Of a stretch of DNA of 64,000 nucleotides, positions 60,928 through 64,000 are shown one piece after another; the stretch's first letter is position 1; every line of letters begins with the position of its first letter. The position numbers and the translations under genes are program-made. Location of the stretch: positions 1 through 64,000 of the forward strand of contig NZ_JACLZI010000013.1 in the NCBI RefSeq assembly GCF_014280935.1, written 5' to 3'. The notes beneath the pieces are model-generated. The model made no database searches and had not been told where the DNA came from. It saw only the letters and a list, made by a program, of their open reading frames with translations. Source of the DNA: Aquibacillus kalidii. Its GTDB lineage: Bacteria; Bacillota; Bacilli; Bacillales; Amphibacillaceae.

Positions 60928-60954
60928 GGGACAAGGGACCTGTCCCCATGTCCC
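60928..60954. repeat. REP-like palindrome
   Basis: A 27-base copy of the palindrome at 57257-57283 in the other orientation (GGGACAAGGGAC, CT, GTCCC, CA, TGTCCC). It overlaps a false upstream ATG of the next gene. Confidence 0.75.
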
Positions 60955-60977
60955 AAAAAAAGGAAGAGGGGATTAGT

Positions 60978-62552
60978 TTGGAACAGGAACAAAATGTGAA
61001 GAAGTCTTCGAGAAAGACGGTGTGGATTGTTGCTTTGGTAGCAGTTGCGATTATTGTTGTTGCGAGTATTTCGGCATCTGCGCTACTGAAGAAGAATCCG
61101 AAAGAGGAGTATTTTAGTGCTGAATTAAAGTCTGCTCAGTTTATGACGGATGTAGTAAAAGATCGTTATAGCGATGAATTTGCGTGGGCAGAGGAAGTAA
61201 AGAAGAAGCCAAGTGAATCTACTGTTGAGCTTTCTGCTGAATTTAATGACCCAAGTGGATTTGATTCAACGGGTATGCAATCAATCATTAACAGTTCATC
61301 TATTACGCTTAAGAACAGTCTTGATCCAGAGAAAAAGGAAATGGCTATGGAATTAAGTGCTAATGTTGCTGAAATGCCGATTGAAGATATTAAATTTTAT
61401 TTAACGGCAGATAAAATGATGGCGTCATTACCATTCCTTGATAAGTTCTTGCAGGTGAATGAAAGTGACTTAGGGGCTCTTCTATATGAATTAGATCCTA
61501 TGACTTTTACTGGGGAAGAAGAGTATAAATTCGAAACATTTTTCAATCAAACTGTTCTCAGTGAAGAGGATAAGAAGCATTTTCAAGATACATATCTTAA
61601 AATGATTTATGATGAATTGCCTGAAGAAGCTTTTACATCTAAAGATGAGAAAGTAGAAGTAAATGGGGAAGAAGTTAAGGCATCAAAAATCACGCTAAAA
61701 CTTTCAGAAGAAAAACTAAAGAGTATTATCGAAAAAGTTTTAACGGAGATGGAGAAAGATGAGAAATTAAAAGATTTAATTAAACAACAAGCTTCTCTTG
61801 ATCCTGTTTCGTATTCTGCTGGTGACTTAACACAAATTCTAGAAGACTTTGAAACTGGAATTGCAGATGTTAAGAAAGAATTAAAAGACTTCCAAATCCC
61901 TAATGGTTTAACTTCGACTTTATGGATTAAAGACGAGTTAGTAGTTAAACGTGACTTTTCAATTGAAATGGGACCTTCTGAATCTGAGTTGGCAAAGTTA
62001 ACTGTAACTGGAACACAGTCATTAACGAAAGAAAAGCAAAGCTTTGATTATGAGCTTGGATTCAAAGATGATGTTGATGAGGGTGTAGTAAACATCACTG
62101 GAGATCTTTCTTGGAAAGACAAAAAAGCTGATGATAAAATTACTATTGCTGTGGAAGATATGGAGCTTTCTTATACTGGGACAGAAGAGTTAAAAGACGG
62201 TACGAGAGAGTTTGATCGTTCATTTGCAATGAAGGATCCAGCTTCGATGTCTAATTTTGAGTTAAGCTGGGATGGTTCATCAACCTATGAGAAGGATCAG
62301 ATGAATGGAGAGCATCATTTTGCCCTAGTTGGGGAAGGAATTAGTTCTGACATTTTTCAGTTGAATGTAAATAATGATGCTAAAATAGTTAAAAGTTTAG
62401 ATATTGATACAGATTCTAAAGAAGTGGTTGACCTAGGGGCTATGAGTGCAGAAGAAATCCAAACATATATGATGGAAGAGGCTATGCCACAATTCCAACA
62501 ATGGATGATGGGTTTCTATGGCTCTTTAAATAATGCAAACACAGGCTTTTAA
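60978..62552 (+). CDS. Membrane-anchored exported protein next to ABC-2 permeases
   Basis: A 524-residue protein: one N-terminal membrane helix (about 14-37, TVWIVALVAVAIIVVASISA) and a large Glu/Lys/Ser-rich extracellular part with repeated beta-strand-like stretches (VEVNGEEVKASKITLKL, VNITGDLSWKDKK). The family is not recognised. TTG at 60978 is preferred, since GAGGGG is 6 bases upstream, and the ATG at 60948 lies within a REP palindrome. It is 18 bases upstream of the permease genes. Confidence 0.65.
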   Translation: MEQEQNVKKSSRKTVWIVALVAVAIIVVASISASALLKKNPKEEYFSAELKSAQFMTDVVKDRYSDEFAWAEEVKKKPSESTVELSAEFNDPSGFDSTGMQSIINSSSITLKNSLDPEKKEMAMELSANVAEMPIEDIKFYLTADKMMASLPFLDKFLQVNESDLGALLYELDPMTFTGEEEYKFETFFNQTVLSEEDKKHFQDTYLKMIYDELPEEAFTSKDEKVEVNGEEVKASKITLKLSEEKLKSIIEKVLTEMEKDEKLKDLIKQQASLDPVSYSAGDLTQILEDFETGIADVKKELKDFQIPNGLTSTLWIKDELVVKRDFSIEMGPSESELAKLTVTGTQSLTKEKQSFDYELGFKDDVDEGVVNITGDLSWKDKKADDKITIAVEDMELSYTGTEELKDGTREFDRSFAMKDPASMSNFELSWDGSSTYEKDQMNGEHHFALVGEGISSDIFQLNVNNDAKIVKSLDIDTDSKEVVDLGAMSAEEIQTYMMEEAMPQFQQWMMGFYGSLNNANTGF

Positions 62553-62570
62553 TGAACGGATGTGTTTAAC

Positions 62571-63797
62571 ATGTTAAGTTTAAGCCGAATTATCTTTTTT
62601 ATAAAACAATATCAGAAACAGCTGCAAAAGAAGTGGAAGTCTCTTCCTCTTCTTTTGCTATTTCCAATACTTATTATCGGTCTATGCTTCTTTGTAATGG
62701 TGTCCATGTTTTTTACAAATGATGAAGAAAAACAAGCTATACAGGTAGGATTAGTTGACCATGACCAATCAGATGAGACTACAATGCTAGTAAAAGTAAT
62801 CGATGATTCTTCTTTACTTGGTTCCTACATACATATTAACCATTATTCAGAGTCTGAAGCATTACGAGCAATTGAGAATGGAAATGCTAGTGGTTATATT
62901 ACATTTCCAGAAAATTTTACGGATGACCTGTACAATGGACGTTCAGTGGAAATACCGATTGTTGGGAATCCTGATAACCCCGTTGAGAGCTATATCATAA
63001 AAGAATTAATTGACAGCATGACTAGATATATTGCGTCAGCACAAGCTAACATCTTGACGATTAATGAATACGCTAAGCAATTACCGATTGAAACAGAGGA
63101 TAGACAAGAAATGCTGATGCAGCAATTTAATCAGTTCATGTTGTTTACACTATCCAAGGATAAAATAATAGAGCTAGAGGAAATAACCAATCTAACGACA
63201 TCTTCTCCTTTGCAATATTTCACACTAGCGGGGTGGTTTGTACTTTTCACGGTATGGATCGTCAGCCTTTATATTTTATTGGGAAAAGAAGATAGCATCG
63301 CCATGCGGAATCGAATGAAGTTATACGGCATCACTATATTTCAACGTACTATTTCACGTATAACTATCGTTTTATTTTATGGATTAATTTTAGCTATGGT
63401 AAGCTTTTATAGTTATATTAAGATTTTTACTATTGAATTTTATTTAGGGGATTACGCACGAATTGGTTTGCTAGTCTTGTTGCATAGTGTCATTTTCTTA
63501 TTTGGAATAGCTATTTTAGAATTATTAATTAAATCGGAGAAAGCATCAATGCTTGTACAAATTGCCTTTACAGGACTAACGTTACTGTTAAGTGGGGCAA
63601 TTATTCCTGCACTTTATTTCCCTGAAAAATTGAAATCCTTTCTGCCATATATTTATTCAACGGAATCATTTAATTGGTTAATAGAGGTTGCGATTAAAGG
63701 ACGGCTGTATGCTGAGTTCCTGTTATTATTTATATTGGCAATTGCTAGTTTCTTTATACTGACTGCCATTGCTATGTGGAAGGAGCGTGCAGCTTGA
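62571..63797 (+). CDS. ABC-2 type transporter permease
   Basis: A 408-residue membrane protein: one N-terminal helix (about 25-48), a 160-residue extracellular domain (VGLVDHDQSDETTMLVKVID, YITFPENFTDDLYNG), and five C-terminal helices, the ABC-2 (YhgE/DrrB-like) plan. An export role is likely, but the ATPase gene is not in the window. The start is uncertain: ATG at 62571 or GTG at 62562, both with weak ribosome sites. Its stop overlaps the next start (TGATG). Confidence 0.75.
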   Translation: MLSLSRIIFFIKQYQKQLQKKWKSLPLLLLFPILIIGLCFFVMVSMFFTNDEEKQAIQVGLVDHDQSDETTMLVKVIDDSSLLGSYIHINHYSESEALRAIENGNASGYITFPENFTDDLYNGRSVEIPIVGNPDNPVESYIIKELIDSMTRYIASAQANILTINEYAKQLPIETEDRQEMLMQQFNQFMLFTLSKDKIIELEEITNLTTSSPLQYFTLAGWFVLFTVWIVSLYILLGKEDSIAMRNRMKLYGITIFQRTISRITIVLFYGLILAMVSFYSYIKIFTIEFYLGDYARIGLLVLLHSVIFLFGIAILELLIKSEKASMLVQIAFTGLTLLLSGAIIPALYFPEKLKSFLPYIYSTESFNWLIEVAIKGRLYAEFLLLFILAIASFFILTAIAMWKERAA

Positions 63798-64000
63798 TGA
63801 TAGCCATCCTTAAAACACGAATCTTACATTGGCGTAAGCAGGGTTTTAGTCTTATTTGTTGGCTGCTTTTACCTCTTTTGGCTACCACCATTTTTATTAC
63901 AATAGCGGACAAATGGCAAGAAGATACGAAAATACCTGTAGGACTTGTAGTGAAAGATAACTCGATAATGGCTGATACCCTAACCAAGGCAATTGAAGCT
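63797..64000 (+). CDS. Second ABC-2 permease, cut by window end
   Basis: The first 68 residues of a protein: MIAILKTRILHWRKQGF, a membrane helix (SLICWLLLPLLATTIFITIA) and the start of an extracellular domain (IPVGLVVKDNSIMADTLTKA) parallel to the preceding permease. The two probably form a heterodimeric transporter. AAGGAG lies 11 bases upstream; the start overlaps the previous stop by one base. Confidence 0.75.
   Translation, partial: MIAILKTRILHWRKQGFSLICWLLLPLLATTIFITIADKWQEDTKIPVGLVVKDNSIMADTLTKAIEA

Noticed and set aside
60948-60977. ATG at 60948 as start of the exported protein
   Set aside because: It lies within a REP-like palindrome and has no ribosome site, while GAGGGG precedes the TTG at 60978.

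Overview
The window looks like chromosome from a low-GC, endospore-forming Bacillaceae, of the Oceanobacillus/Virgibacillus/Ornithinibacillus type. The evidence is spore-coat genes (CotO, CotZ, a YheC/D ATP-grasp protein), the B. subtilis-like order cotO-cotZ...yjcF-yjcG-yjcH, RsbQ/RsbP/RsbR stress regulators, Gram-positive Shine-Dalgarno sequences and very frequent TTG/GTG starts. The genus is inferred from general resemblance only.

1-7.9 kb: spore coat genes and the yjcFGH neighbourhood, with small hypothetical proteins, an MBL-fold hydrolase and an SDR oxidoreductase. 8-13.5 kb: a secretion and matrix block. A minus-strand series holds a Tat-exported PhoX phosphatase, two TasA/CalY proteins, the ER-type signal peptidase SipW and a PerR-like regulator. 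A divergent tatA-tatC pair faces phoX across an intergenic region with two Pho-box-like repeat arrays. 14-22.2 kb: a sugar-sensing and import locus (membrane-anchored binding protein, YesM-type kinase, AraC-type response regulator, then a ChvE-type binding lipoprotein, double ATPase and permease). Its architecture resembles XylFII-LytS-YesN/XylFGH.

23.9-31.2 kb: a genomic island of about 7.2 kb in a tRNA-Val(GAC) gene. A 37-bp direct repeat (the 5' half of the tRNA) marks both ends, and the right copy rebuilds a whole tRNA with its own promoter. The island carries a second, divergent tRNA-Val(GAC), a tyrosine recombinase and two convergent putative defence operons: TPR / HEPN-type Abi_C / HTH-Mrr nuclease on plus, and coiled-coil membrane protein / AbiTii protein / membrane coiled-coil protein on minus. 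A recombinase remnant and a palindromic element lie between them. A second recombinase remnant and a decayed secreted-protein gene lie just outside attR. The three-gene AbiTii operon is the best candidate for an undescribed system.

32.8-46.7 kb: mostly single housekeeping or accessory genes (chemoreceptor, ZIP transporter, azoreductase, DUF3231, DedA, TrhA), then the stress-signalling pair rsbQ-rsbP, a ClC channel with a DUF421 protein, and an RsbR paralogue. 47.5-57.2 kb: acetyltransferases, a VWA-like fragment protein, a YheC/D protein, a BCCT transporter, an orphan His-rich ZnuA lipoprotein behind three Zur-box-like sites, and a MoxR/DUF58/membrane-protein operon. 57.3-64 kb: a secreted Bsn-type nuclease, a possible small RNA, a REP-associated tyrosine transposase with a dispersed family of REP-like palindromes, and an operon of an exported protein with two ABC-2 permeases, the last cut by the window end.

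All calls rest on reading translations and nucleotide patterns. No database search was run.
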